The notes below the pieces were generated by a model. That model did not search any database and was not told the origin of the DNA. It saw nothing but the letters and a program-made list of their open reading frames with translations. A program made the translations under genes and the position numbers. A stretch of 64,000 bases of DNA from Geosiphon pyriformis (taxonomy: Eukaryota > Glomeromycota > Glomeromycetes > Archaeosporales > Geosiphonaceae): positions 384,535-448,534 of the forward strand of contig JAAOMT010000239.1 of the NCBI GenBank assembly GCA_016748015.1, read 5' to 3'. Shown here piece by piece: positions 37,407 to 49,515 of the stretch; position 1 is the first letter of the stretch; every line of letters starts with the position of its first letter.

Positions 37407-38444
37407 TTAGAATATCCCACTCCGATTTCGATCATTACTCAAAACTGAATCTTGAAAGATTCTTTCCTTATCGATGACATCTCGTCCAATATCCAGATGT
37501 AAATCAAAACTCTCAGTAGTCCCCCTTCGTAGCACAAAACTCAGTTTTGGTACCTGTTCCTTTAAATATTTTCCGATATTAACTCCAAACATTTCTAAGA
37601 AATTGTAGCCACTTCGTTCAAACGGTCGCAAAACATTCACAATGCCGGCCGAATTTGGGGATACTTGAAAATTTTTCAAAGTGTAATCAGTGCCGGGAAA
37701 CGTGATTACTATGCGAGTGAACAAATGGGCCCGGGCCTCGAGTATGGCGTGTTTTAAGGCATCGATGAATTTATCGAGGGTGACCGATGTCGGATCTTTA
37801 TTGATTTGAAAGTAGTCCAGCTCTTCAAGAAGTTCTTCGTAAGTTATGTGATGGGCGTTTGAAGAGCGTGAGGAGGTTGAGGTGGCTTCTTGCCAGGTGA
37901 TTCTTCCTTTTCGATAGTATTCTAGAATGTATCGAAATGTGTGGCCGTCTCGGTCAAAAAAGTATTCATTGTTTTCTGATGGTTGAAGTAGAGACCTATT
38001 GGTGAAAAATTGAAAAAAGTTATTGTTGAAGTTCGAAAAAATAATCTCTGGTAAAGAGGCATAATAAATCGATATATTAATTAAAAATTCACAAACTCAA
38101 GAATGTAGATTCCGTGCATACCTATTTCGTTCTAGAAACATAGCACCTAGAAGAGTATCTGGGTGAGCAGTCAAGGTGGATTGATAGGTTTCATACTAGG
38201 AAAGCGAAATTTTCATCCATAAGTCGCTTTTCACATCAACATTCAAGCCTCACCATAACTCATCTCAATACTATGACAGGGATGTTACTTCAGAAGGTTA
38301 TATTTCCGTCCTAACTTTAAGCACTAACTCCAATTCAATTCTAACCTTGATCCCACCAACGTTTAAAACAACTTTATCGTCCTTCGCAACTGTTTTCTGT
38401 TTTTTTTTTGGTGGTGCGTGAGGTAAAGTATGTCCGTTCGACAT
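37407..38444 (-). CDS. BTB/POZ (potassium-channel T1-type) domain protein
   Basis: The start at 38444 reads MSNGHTLPHAPPKKKQKTVA, with a basic patch that could be a nuclear signal. A T1/BTB domain follows: KVVLNVGGIKYETYQSTLTA, PDTLLGAMFLERN, and NEYFFDRDGHTFRYILEYYR. Two introns interrupt this domain, at about 38346–38199 and about 38130–37996, with matching phases. The C-terminal part (FTRIVITFPGTDYTLKNFQV, YNFLEMFGVNIGKYLKEQVP) is not a channel; no membrane segments are present. KCTD-like proteins of this architecture often act as adaptors for cullin-3 ubiquitin ligases or as oligomerisation modules, so that role is possible but inferred. Stop at 37407. Confidence 0.85.
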
Positions 38445-39112
38445 TTTTTGCTCTCGAACGTGCTTTGGTTTTATACCGAAACGGATGCAACAAGATTCGG
38501 TTCGATGAATCTAGAACGTGGGATATTTATTGAACGTGTTTTGATTGGTTGGATTTTTCCAAGGGAGTTCAAAAATAGGGCTGATCATGATACAAAGTTA
38601 TTGGCCATATCGAATATTATCTAAATATAGTTTGAAAAATCTGTAATCTTGTAGGATTTATTACGCGTTTTTCTTTCACGAAAGAAACCAGGATATTAAA
38701 ATATCCTCCCAATCTTCGCCGCAAGAAGTTGATTTGATCACAAAAATCTCATAGCCTCATACTATGGCAGAAAGATTAAAAAAACATATCTTTGCCACCC
38801 AAATTCATAAAAACTCCTAGGGAGCTTTTGAATTTATACCCTAAAATTACCATAAAATAAACTGAGATGTACTAGTTTGTGGGTCTGAAAGTATTATTAG
38901 CTATATTATCATCTGAGAAGAAACTGAATGATTCAGTGCAGGTGTCAAATGCCTTTAAATATCATCCGCAAATATCAGGAGAGCGGGAAGGTAGGAACTC
39001 AATTCTTGCCGTGGAAGATTTCCAAGGTTATCCTTGCTGTTCTTATTCGCAACACCCCACCATAGCTTAGGAATATATAAGTATAAAGTCAAGAAGTGGA
39101 AACCAAGATATA
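38445..39112. other. Intergenic region between SRRM1 and the BTB gene
   Basis: About 670 bp. It holds the BTB gene promoter side and the SRRM1 3' flank. Short open frames on the plus strand (38430–38624, 38879–39070) lack domain features and are probably chance. Confidence 0.4.
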
Positions 39113-41263
39113 CTATTTGCGATTCTTCATGGACTCGAGAACTTTTGCCCGAAGTCTTTGCTCGAGTTGTTCTTGTTCAGATGTAGATTTCTGTTTACAT
39201 CGAAAAAAGGTATTGTATTATATTGAAAAAAAAAAGAATTCCCCAATTGAGTTTTTAACTTATACAGCGTTGACCTATACTTTGGTGATTTCCTCAACCT
39301 CTTCATCATCTTCATCATCGTTCCATTTAGACTTGAATATAGGAGCATCAGGAACCTTTTTGCGGGGAGGGGATTCGCGAGGCGATGTTATTACCTCTGG
39401 GGAATCAATCATCATTCTTTTGTTTGATACATTCTGAATATCCCGTTGATTTCTTTCAGGAGATATTGGATTGGGAGATGTTGAGATATGCTTGGAAACA
39501 TATTCGTTCTTGGATATACGTCTTCGATTATGATGCAAATCTTCACGATTCCGACTTCTGCTACGGCTCTTATGACGATGACGTTTTTCTTCATGTCTTC
39601 GTTGATCTTTACTACGGCTTCTGCTGCCATGTCTGTAACTTTTATTTCGTCGATGATCTCTGCTACGGTCAAGATTTCGCTCTCTACTGCGGCTTCTACG
39701 GAAAGAATGGCGCCTATGTCTGCCTTCTTCACTCTTACTTCGGGAACGACTTCTGCGAGAACCACGACGAAATCGGGTCTCTTCATCGCGACTCCTACTT
39801 CGGCGATGTGTTTTGTATTCTCTTTCCTGCAATAATAGACTTGGTAAGACAAATAATTGTTGAACTTCAATTTCAAGCAATCAATAAACTCCTGAATAGT
39901 TCAAAATTAAAATAAAATATCATACTCTCCGTTCACGTTCCTCCTTACGCTCCCTGTCTCTAATATCTCGAAGTTTAGCTTTCTCTTCTTCTTCCTTATC
40001 CCTTTTCTTTCTAATTTCTGCCATTATACGTTCATCTTGTTCCTGGATAGATAAACACATGTCAATACTAAGAATTGATTCATTATTAAATACAATATAT
40101 TATATTATCTAACCTTTTTTCTGCGAATTTCTTCCATTTTCTGTTCCAGGAATACTGTTGGAATACCTCCAACGCCATCCTGGGCAGATAGGAGCAATTT
40201 CCATAATTCTGTCACAAACGTCTGAGCATTCTTTTCCAAAAACCCGGTGAGATTGATTTGCATCATTCTGGGATCTGGATCCTATAAATGATTGATCATC
40301 TACTTAATATTATGATATTATAAAGGTACTCTAAGGATATTATATCAAAATTTTGATGATCTACAAACCGGTTCTTCCAATAGTCCAAACACATAATTAA
40401 TAACAACCTCGTCTTCGCCGCCTAATATATCCACCACTTTTTGTGCAATCCAAGGCTTGATAACAGTCATATTCACCTTTTTGAGATCAACCTGTAATTT
40501 GGAGGGAATCCAATGAAAATGAAGGTTGACAATATTTCAGCAAAGGAATGAATCGAAAATCACTTGCAATTTGCGGGCTGATCACCAACTCAGTAGTTTT
40601 TTCCAATTAAAGTATTTGTGCATGAGAAAAGGGGAATCCAATTATAGATGAAACCGGATTTTCCATGAGTGTGCCTCCTGTAACAAAGCAGTTAAAAATA
40701 TTCGACAACTGAGGAAAGCCAATTGATTCTCAATGGCGATTATTTTTGTTGGAAAGAGGAGAAGAATTAAGGCAACAGAAGGATAACCACATTTGGCAAC
40801 CGCTAAATCGGCCCTTCCCTCATGCGAGACAGGTAAATATATAAAAAAAGCTGAAATTTATTTTCATATCGAATACGTTCATTAGCATTATGTAAAACTT
40901 TTTCCATGAAAGTTGGAAGGAAGTCTTATAAGCTAAACAGAGCTAAGGGGTGATTTTGTTCGAAGGAATGCTGAGAACTCTGTTGAGGGTAAAAACCTAA
41001 ATTAAAATCTAACAAAGAGCTAATAAACTTTAGGACTCTCATTACCTTTTTATTATATTCGGGAGGAAAGTTCATGCTCTTGAGTAATTTCTTTTCTTTA
41101 TCAGAAAACCGACTGTCTTGCTCCAGGCTAGTCCCCTAATTTAAAACTTAGATTATAAGTATTTTTAAAAATCAGAAATTATCGGACTGGGTTATAGACT
41201 TCAACTTTGGTTTTTATTGTCTACGCAGTCAAAACTTGCCTTGAAGAACCCGGCATCTCCCAT
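39113..41263 (-). CDS. SRRM1: SRRM1-type splicing coactivator (PWI domain plus RS domain)
   Basis: Nuclear splicing coactivator and exon-junction-linked RNA-binding protein. The N-terminal exon 41263–41240 reads MGDAGFFK and joins to GTSLEQDSRFSDKEKKLLKS. This is the family start, but the donor is GC (AAG|GCAAGT) rather than GT. The PWI domain follows over several exons: VDLKKVNMTVIKPWIAQKVV, INYVFGLLEEP, DPDPRMMQINLTGFLEKNAQ and ELWKLLLSAQDGVGGIPTVF. A charged coiled segment (RIMAEIRKKRDKEEEEKAKL) precedes a long RS region with many SRSR and RSRS units, for example RRSRSRSKSEEGRHRR. An acidic stretch KSKWNDDEDDEEVEEITK follows, and the last exon is SEQEQLEQRLRAKVLESMKN with TAG 39113–39115. 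Product length is normal for a fungal homologue and no break was seen. Confidence 0.9.
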
Positions 41264-41393
41264 GTTAAAGAATTTTGTTCTTTGAAAAAGTACGAAATCA
41301 AAGAAAACAAAAAATCAACAAGGACAAAAAATTTGAATTTGTGGCCAACTAGAATTCCTCCCTATCTGGTTTTATCTGCTATCTGTTAGTGTA

Positions 41394-41471
41394 TTACCTG
41401 TTATGGTCATAACCTTGATGATCCAATTTTCGCATTGTAATTTGAAAGGGCGTCAAATCCAAACGGCCCAT
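41394..41471 (-). other. 25-codon upstream ORF in the SRRM1 leader region
   Basis: A short frame, MGRLDLTPFQITMRKLDHQG with YDHNR and a TAA, lies about 130 bp upstream of the chosen SRRM1 start on the same strand. AACAG|GTAATA at its end is also a good donor site, so it could instead be a first exon. Either role is unproven. Confidence 0.3.
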
Positions 41472-41733
41472 TTTTTATAATTTGATCTTTATTTCTGATC
41501 TTCTATTTTAAAAGGTTTTAACTCTAGTCAGGATGAAATTTTACAGTGGTTAATAAAAGTCGGCAAATGATTTTTACAAGACCATTTGGTTTTGTTGAGC
41601 TAAAGCATCCTAACACCCTTTCAAAAAAATACAAGTTCCGATACTCTTAAGAATTTATCGAAATGTTATCATAACTTTAACACGGAATGGACGAGAAAAT
41701 GATACTCAAACGTGAATGTTCAATTGTAAGTTG

Positions 41734-42450
41734 CTAATAATTATGAGATCCTCGATCATAATTTGCTCCCCCAGCCCGTCTCAGTTTTGTAAGTATTTCT
41801 GCTTCATTAAAATCAGATTTTTCGTGGGCTGTGATTTCAATAGCATAAGCCTTTGAATAATAGAGATGAAGATTTTAATTTATAGAATTATTTTTCAACG
41901 CGGAATTACAAGTAATTAAAAAAGTGCCTAATACCTGCAAAATTCTTTTTACATCACTCACATGAACAGAAAGTTTAGCCTTTCTCAAAATTTTCACCCC
42001 ACTACCTATCCAAGTGATGAAAATAAATTTGGTTCGAACTGATAATTCATCATTTGAAACATTAACCCGACAATATCCAAAAGATGCTTCATCTTCGCTA
42101 AGATGTTCTACTAATTGTTCTAATCCCCCCGATCCTTTTGCAGCTATTTGGAGTTTATCAATTTGACCTTTTTCGTATTGAAGCAACAGCCTAAAAAATC
42201 AATACCAAAATTTTTAAATTAGAGCTTTCAATTAAGGAGCATTATCTCTTCTTTTCATTCTAAAATGCAAATCCCGACAAATTACAAACATTTACCAATT
42301 GATTTCACTTTTGTCGTCTCTTACTTCATGATAAGTGTCACCTTTTATTCAAAATAGAAATTGAAGTATGATGGAAGAAACATAAAGAAAGTAAGGTGAT
42401 AATTATGAAAAAGCTTACGCACGAATGATGGGATCCGAAACGTCTGCCAT
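41734..42450 (-). CDS. Coactosin-like ADF-H domain actin-binding protein
   Basis: Small F-actin-binding protein of the ADF/cofilin-homology superfamily (coactosin branch). Exon 1 (42450–42422) reads MADVSDPIIR and joins through donor GTGCGT to DTYHEVRDDKSEINW. After the next intron come LLLQYEKGQIDKLQIAAKGS, GGLEQLVEHLSEDEASFGYC, SNDELSVRTKFIFITWIGSG and VKILRKAKLSVHVSDVKRIL. The last exon is AYAIEITAHEKSDFNEAEIL with LRRAGGANYDRGSHNY and TAG 41734–41736. These match coactosin, including the SFGY/RVxVSNDELS strand and the KAKLSVH actin-binding region. Cytoplasmic; complete, with four short exons. Confidence 0.92.
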
Positions 42451-42707
42451 TTTATGCTTTTAGACTACTTTCTCCGCTAATGAAAAAGAGCATGTATATT
42501 TAAATGTTCAAGAGAGTTATTATTATTCTGACATTATATAGATTTCAAGGTTGTAAATTCTCGAAGGTTGAACATAAAAATGCTAATCCGTTCCCTTATT
42601 GGACTAAAATGTTCCGGAATTCTCCGATACATTAATTAATTTTTGAAGTGGATGATGCTTAGTATTGTTAAACTTTCTACGCATTCTTAAGTGGCTGTCT
42701 TGTTCGA
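42451..42707. promoter_or_regulatory. Divergent intergenic region of coactosin and the DEIH-box helicase
   Basis: 257 bp between divergent starts. It must hold both promoters. No specific motif was recognised. Confidence 0.35.
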
Positions 42708-45700
42708 ATGGCAACCAGTGACGACGAATGGGTTTTTTCCTGCAAAACAAGCCCTTTAAAAAAAAAATTGTCTGTCAACGACCATGGGAGTGGTTATTCC
42801 TCAAATGAGTTTTTCACTTCAGAAGTTGCGAATAATGTCAATACTCCTCCAGAGCAAGAATTACCGATAATGAATTCGGCTCTTTTAGACGCTCTTCTTT
42901 CAGATTCAAACTCTGACTCGGGAAGTAGTCTTTCTGAGGATGATTTTTTCATTAACTTGGAATCACTACGTCGCACAAAGGAAAAGTTAGACGCTCTAAA
43001 ACGAAATAAGCTAGAAAATACCTCGGAAGAAATAGATAAAAAGATATCCAATACTAAGGAAGCAGAGTCATCGGTTAAACGTCGCGTCCGGTCTGATCCG
43101 AGGCCTTCCAATGAAAAGCTTCCAGAAACCCATCCCCCAGTGAAAAGAGTTGCTCGATTGCCTGCTCAGCTTGCTGTCAATGTTCTTAAACACAAAAAAT
43201 TTGAACCACCAACCAAAATTTTTGCACCCCCAACATCTCAACTAGCTGATGGCTCAGCTTGGATACCAGAATCGAAAAAAACTCAACTTCCTATTGAATT
43301 GAGGAAAGATGATATAATTGAACTAATACGAAATAATAGAGTTATTATAGTGAGTGGTAGTACTGGATGTGGGAAGGTAAAGCATTACAACCAATTTATA
43401 TTCCAACGATTGACTTAATCTCTTACAATATGAGGAATATCAGTCAACCCAAGTCCCACAGTATATCTTAAATGATTGTCTGCAAAAAGGGGAGCCGGTT
43501 AATATCATCTGTACCCAACCGGTAAAAAGTTTAACTTTGAGTTGTCTCCATTCTACTTAAAAGACTAAATTTTTCCAAATTAAATTTCTTCCTAGAGACG
43601 AATTGCTGCAACATCTTTGGCACATCGAGTTGCCTTTGAAAGGGAAACACAGTTACATGGACAAGTTGGATACCAAATTGGTGGCAAACTGGGTTATTCA
43701 ACAATAACTAGATTAAGATATGTTACTACAGGGATTTTATTAGAGATGCTGAAATCTGATAGATTTCTAAGCTCGTTCACCCATATCATCATGGATGAGG
43801 TACGCTTGATACTGCTTATAGATAGAATTTGTATACTTTAATTGTATGGTAATTTTCGAGTTTATTTCAAATTCAACATTTTCGATTCTTAAAAAGCTTT
43901 CTCCTTTATAAAAGATACACGAACGAAATGTAGATGACGATTTAATGATGTCCCATCTATGCGCCATCATGATGGAGAATCCATTTTTAAAGTTAATTAT
44001 TATGTCGGTGAGTAATAAATCGTGGAAATTTTAAAGCTCACAGTTGAATTTTAATATCATTATTCTAACCTTTAGGCTACGATGAATGTGGAAAAATTCA
44101 CGAAATATTTTTATAAATTCCAAAAGCCATCTGACGATAGCATCTCAAAAATCCCATTGATCGATGTTCCCTCAAGAACTTTTCCGGTCGATGTTTTTTA
44201 CTTAGAAGATGTGTGTGCTGGATTGAACCTTGATGAATCACTCCAGAATCGCATACTTTATGAACCTCGAAGGCCAAATTTACCATTAGATCGTCGTGAA
44301 ATTTTTGTCAATTGGATATTCGATTGTCATCAAAAATTTCCCCCAGAACAAGCTTTCTTAGTATTTCTACCGGGCATCGCGATAATTTCCGAAGTCGTGA
44401 GTTTAGTTTTTCATGAAATCAGCATTACCTTTCTTTGACCCTTTTTATGTCTCTAAAATTTTAAGCGCAGGAGGATCAGTTGCTTTCTATTAGTGAGCTT
44501 CCTAGGTAAATGACTGAGATTTGATTATTTTAATTTGAATGGAAATTTAATTCACAAAATATTATTTTGTAGCCAAGAGGAATTAAAATTAGCTTCTAAG
44601 CCTCCGCTAAGAATTGAAATCATCAAGCTTCACTCCACTGTTTCTATTGACGAGCAATGCCTAGCAATGCGACGCCCTCCAAGTGGATATCGAAAAGTAT
44701 ACAATAGTATTTACTATTTCTTCCAATTTTACATTAAAGGTAAAAAGGTTAAGTAGACTGAATCAATGAATCTGTTTTTGATCTCTATCAATGTAGATTA
44801 TCCTGGCGACTAATGTTGCGGAAAGTTCAATTACAGTTCCCGATGTGGGAATCATATTCGATTCTTGCTTACGTAAAGATGTGTTCTACGATAAAGCAAA
44901 CCGATATTATAGTTTGAACGAACAATGGATAAGCAAAGATTGCGCCGAACAGAGACGAGGTAGAACTGGCAGAGTTGCACCGGGAGTGGTAATATAGCCT
45001 TTCGAATTGCTAGAATTTATTTGAATCATTAATTATGGATTCCTTTGCGTAGATCTATCGATTTGTTACAAGAAGCTTTTATAGCCAGTTACCTGATGAA
45101 AGAACCCCAGAGATTCGAAGGACACCTTTGAACTCGTTGTTACTTCGATGTATCTACGCTAATATAAGTGAACCTCGAGAAATATTGAAAAATTGTATCG
45201 ACCCCCCTGATGATACCGCCGTTGATTTAGCATTAGATGACCTTGAAGCTATAGGTGCTATATCTAAATCAAATCCAATAATTCAAGAAACAGAGGATTG
45301 GGTGCAAGGAAGCGTCATATCATATGAATACGACGTGACTCGCCTCGGTACAATCCTTGCCCAACTACCTCTTGATCTTCATTCTGGGCTTTTAGTTGTC
45401 TATGGTATCATATTTGGGGTACTTGATTATGCTCTCATTATAGCAGGCAGGTTACGATATAACATGTCCTTTGGCAAATTCTTGGATTTTTTATTGAATA
45501 CCATTTTTTATTTTAGCTATCATCCAGAATCGAGGAGTGATCGTCCAACCTCAGAATCAAGAGATCGGTATCGCAGCCGCATTCAAGCGTTTCCATTTGG
45601 ACTTACCCGAAGATCAACCTCTTCGGGGAGGATCGGATTTAATATCACATCTACGGGCATATTTGTATTGGGAAGAATCGGAATATCATAAATTGCACAT

Positions 45701-47288
45701 AGAAGCCCAAAAGGAGATACAGTGGTGTCAACAGCAGTTCATCAGTTTATATTGGATACGCGAAATACAGGATTTGGTGATCACTGTTCGAGAATCATTG
45801 GCCTACCAAGGCATTTGTTCAGCACCCACAAAAGAAGAAAGGGATCCCATTCGCAGAAACTTCATTGGGCAAATTCCCATCTCCGATAACACTGAAGATT
45901 ATGGTTCAGGGCTAGAATATAAAAGCATTGATGAAGATGAGAGAGATTATGAACTCAGTAATGCCATCAAAATTCTAGATACATCAACTTTAGAGGAGCT
46001 TGATGTTGCTAGTGGCCTATCAAAAAGAGAAAAATACATTAATGAGGAAGCATTTTTAATTAATGACCTTCGTCATAATCGTTCCTCATCAACGACTAAT
46101 CGAATGAGTGTTCCTATACATCAAATTTCATCCACTACACGATTTCTATTAAATCCATGGATGAATGCATTTGATCGAGCCTATGACATTACAGGGGATC
46201 CTGTTCAACTACGTTGTGAGCCTAATGTCTTACTATTAACGATCCTATTGTCTGCAGCCTTTCATCAGAATTTCCTTCGTATAGGCTCAGGCAGAGAGGC
46301 ACGTGCCTGGATCCATTGTCCCGAAAACTTCAACCGTCAACATACAATCGAGTTTGTTGCTGAATTCCTTCCTAGTAAGGGAAAACTCATAGAATTCTTG
46401 GAGAAAGATATTGGATCATTAGTCAATATATATCATCCTGACGATTATCTCGATAAATCAGATAATATTGCTGATGATAATGTTCCTGAGTCGGAATTCT
46501 GCTATGTTGAATTTGTTAAACCTGCCAAACCGATATGGACACATTCTCAAGATATAACTAAGGGCCTTTTGCCAGATGCCATTTTCCTAGCCCAAAAATT
46601 AAAAGCATTCAAGACAGGACAGGCCGATGTTTGTTCGAATTCATCTGAGCCGACAACATCGTACGTAGGTATAGCCGATGAAATGAAAAGATTCAAACTT
46701 ATATGCGTATCTGGAAGTCCGGAAACTTCCACTGCTTTATCACCAATTCTTCGCTCGACATCTGGTAAGACATACTTATCAAAGAATTCCTTGTTCTTCC
46801 CATTAATTGTGGAACCAGGTCGCTACCTCAGCTACACCATAACTGCTTGTAAATTACTTGCTGTCGAATACGGAAAAGCTCATGTCGCTGATTTTATCAC
46901 ATGTCTAATTGGACCATCCTCTTCACAAAATAATGTTGGGGATGTCATTTTGGCCCTTTTTGGCAATCATGTTAAAGAAGATGACAACATGGGAGGCTGG
47001 CATTATTTACGCGAGAATGAAACGCGTTATCCGTTGTTTTACAATAAACCATCTTCAGAAATGGTCTGTTTGATTAAAGGGTTTCGATATTTTTTGAGAC
47101 AAGCTCTATTTGAACCGGCATATGAACTAAATGGGCAAATCAGTTCAGAATCAGCAAATGATCATTTATGGTTAACATTGCCTGATCCCTATTCTTTACA
47201 AGAGGTAGCAGATACATGGCGTGATTGTAAAATGACACCAGAAGAAGCTGGTGGGCTCTTAGTCCACTCAATATTAATGACAATTTAA
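42708..47288 (+). CDS. DEIH-box RNA helicase resembling TDRD9/Spindle-E
   Basis: Superfamily-2 DExH ATPase. The N-terminal 190 residues are Ser/Lys/Glu-rich and disordered. The helicase core begins at about residue 200: motif I VSGSTGCGK across an intron to STQVPQYI (exons 42708–43376 and 43444–43521), motif Ia IICTQPRRIAA, motif Ic VTTGILL, motif II MDE|IHER, motif III SATMN, motif IV FLVFLPG, motif V TNVAESSITVPD, and motif VI QRRGRTGRVAPG. A winged-helix/HA2 region follows (YDVTRLGTILAQLPLDLHSG). A long C-terminal exon (about 45520–47288) has YQGICSAPTKEERDPIRRNF and other unrecognised segments. The spacing and the PVNIICTQPRRIAATSLAHR and GQVGYQIG strings recall animal TDRD9. No Tudor domain was seen, so TDRD9-like is tentative; DHX36/DHX57-like is the alternative. 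The gene appears intact. Confidence 0.85.
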
Positions 47289-47700
47289 AAATTCTGTATA
47301 TATTCGCTGGAATTTAATTTACTTATAGTATATACATCTTTATAATTTCAATAATACCTGATATTATACTTATTTCCATGCATTTGTACTTTTACTTGAA
47401 CGCTTGACCAATAAGCATTTAATGCGAGGAAATTTGGCCTCGAGAACATGTACTATTTTCATCTATTATGTAAATAAAATTACTAATAACAAATTTTAGT
47501 TAGCTATATCTAAAACACCATTTAACCTCAATCTTATGGCTACATAATGGCAAGAGAATCCTAAAACTTATCCACTAATCAGATAGCCATTAACTTTTAT
47601 CATCCCAACTCACCTTACAATAAACAAGTAACTGGATTTAACATATCAATTATAGTACACTAGTTTTTAATAATATTTTTGATTCATCTGATCATCTATT
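47289..47700. other. Convergent intergenic region
   Basis: About 410 bp between the stops of the two helicase genes. It is AT-rich, with several AATAAA-like candidates for 3' ends. Nothing coding was seen. Confidence 0.4.
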
Positions 47701-49338
47701 TTATAAAATGACATGTTCAAAAGATTTTATCTCGATAGCTAAATTTTTGAACATTGTCCTCATTTTATTTTCGAAGCCACCATGATCACGTACAAAACTC
47801 ACAACTTTCCCACTCTTTCCCATCCGCCCAGTCCTGCCTGCCATATGCAAATAATTACTAGGAGAACTCGGCAGGCCGAGAATAAATACGTGGGTGACTC
47901 CGGGAATGTCTATTCCACGTGCAGAGAATTCTGTAGCAACATAAATCATACCCGGAGTACCATCTCCCATACCATACAAATTTGACGACTTACTGGTATT
48001 CATTTCGAATGATGTCAATTCTTTAGCTGGGAGACCCAATGAACGCAAACGGGACACCACTCTTGGCGCGGTGAATTGATTCGGTATGAATAAAATTGCT
48101 TTTTGAACATTTTCCATTTCCCAAGCCCCACAAACATTGTCCAACATAATATCATTGTCATCTTCAAAATCTACTGTATTATGTGATCGATATACATTTT
48201 CTGAGCCACCCGATTTATAAAAGTTTGAAAATTGAGGAAATTCATCTCTCGGTTTGAGATTTCGGATTTCTCTAGATCCAACAATAAGACAATGATGGTC
48301 TATCGTGGTTGGACTGAATGATCCTTGAGTAATATCAACAAAAATTGGATCTATGACAAATTCATTCAAGTTCAAGTAAAACCGATGCATATGGTTGATA
48401 GTCGCTGAAGCCACCACAATTTGCGGTTTCTTCCGGCAACGTTTCATAACTTCTCTCGTTAACAGGTCAGCCGGTTTAGGATGTGCTTCACGGACTGCGA
48501 TTCTTTTAATTGGGTCATATTTTTTAGGTAATCGAAGCAAATGGTCAACTTCGTCCAAAAATATTGTTTGCACATTAGAAAGATCTACATGTTCCCCAGC
48601 AACAATCTCGTAGATTCTTGTAGCAGTGCCTACTAAAAGATGTGGGGGTGTATCGGCCAAGTCTTTCACCTGCTGTAAAGGATCAATATCTTCACCTCGA
48701 GCGACAACCTGAATGATAGGTTTTATTGACGGAAAATTGACGCCTTGTATCACCATGCGCACCCAATTTTCAACTTGATATGCTAGCTCTCGACTTGGAA
48801 GAACCATAACGCTGGTTATACAGGGGGATAGGCGTGTTGTTCGCAGCATAAATTTACTATGGGGTTTTGTGTGTGCTCGTGTTTTGCTTAGTAGCGCTAA
48901 AGTTACCCCAAATGTTTTTCCTGAACCTGTAAGATCGCGAATCAGGACATCTCTTCCTTTAAGAATTGGTGGTATTGAAAGTTTTTGACATATTGTTGGC
49001 TTTGTAATGTTATAATTACGAGCCAGTGCATCACAAATTGGTTGGCGTATACCTAAGTCCTGTAAGTTATATTAAGATCATTAATATTTACTTATAAAGT
49101 GTATCAAAAACTCAGCGAATTGACACGTTTTTACCGCAAACCCTTGGTCTTGAGTTTCCACAGGTGCTTCGATCTCGTTTTGAATAAATATTTCCTCAGT
49201 CTCCACATGGGGTTTTGGGATCACCCTTCGTATAAGTTTTCCATCTTCAGTATTTATTGGCGGTATTCGAAGCGGTTTTCGCTCAACGCTTGCAAACGTG
49301 TACAGAGTTCGTCGCAAAATTAACCTATTAGTTATCAT
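47701..49338 (-). CDS. MRH4: Mitochondrial DEAD-box-like RNA helicase (MRH4/DDX28 type)
   Basis: Mitochondrial RNA helicase of large-ribosomal-subunit assembly (role known for yeast Mrh4 and human DDX28). I chose ATG 49338 because MITNRLILRRTLYTFASVER is a typical presequence; an in-frame ATG at 49413 would add 25 residues without such character. After one intron the core reads NYNITKPTICQKLSIPPILK (Q motif), motif I TGSGKTFG, motif Ia VMVLPSRELA, TPPHLLVGTATR, motif II FLDEVDHLLR (DEVD, not DEAD), motif III SATIN, FIPNQF, motif V ATEFSARGIDIPGV, and motif VI HMAGRTGRMGKSG. Stop at 47701–47703. DEVD is compatible with the MRH4 branch. The gene is intact and convergent with the upstream helicase. 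Confidence 0.88.
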
Positions 49339-49473
49339 GCTGTTTGAATATTTTCCAATGGGACACAAAATTATATCATTTCCATCTGAGTCTGGGTGAC
49401 TCATGATGACCACACGGAGATCCCATCTAACAAATTTTTATATATGATATAATATTAATATATATTATTTTTA

Positions 49474-49515
49474 GGGAATTGCTAAATAGACCCACCCGCA
49501 ACACGTGATATTAAT
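49474..49515. repeat. Left terminal inverted repeat of the MULE element
   Basis: Begins GGGAATTGCTAAATAGACCC and runs to about CACGTGATATTA. It matches the reverse complement of the right end with several transitions. Confidence 0.65.

Noticed and set aside
39385-39915. Plus-strand 176-residue frame
   Set aside because: It is the antisense of the SRRM1 RS-rich exon; its Tyr/Phe/Asp/Cys-rich composition is the mirror of Arg/Ser codons.
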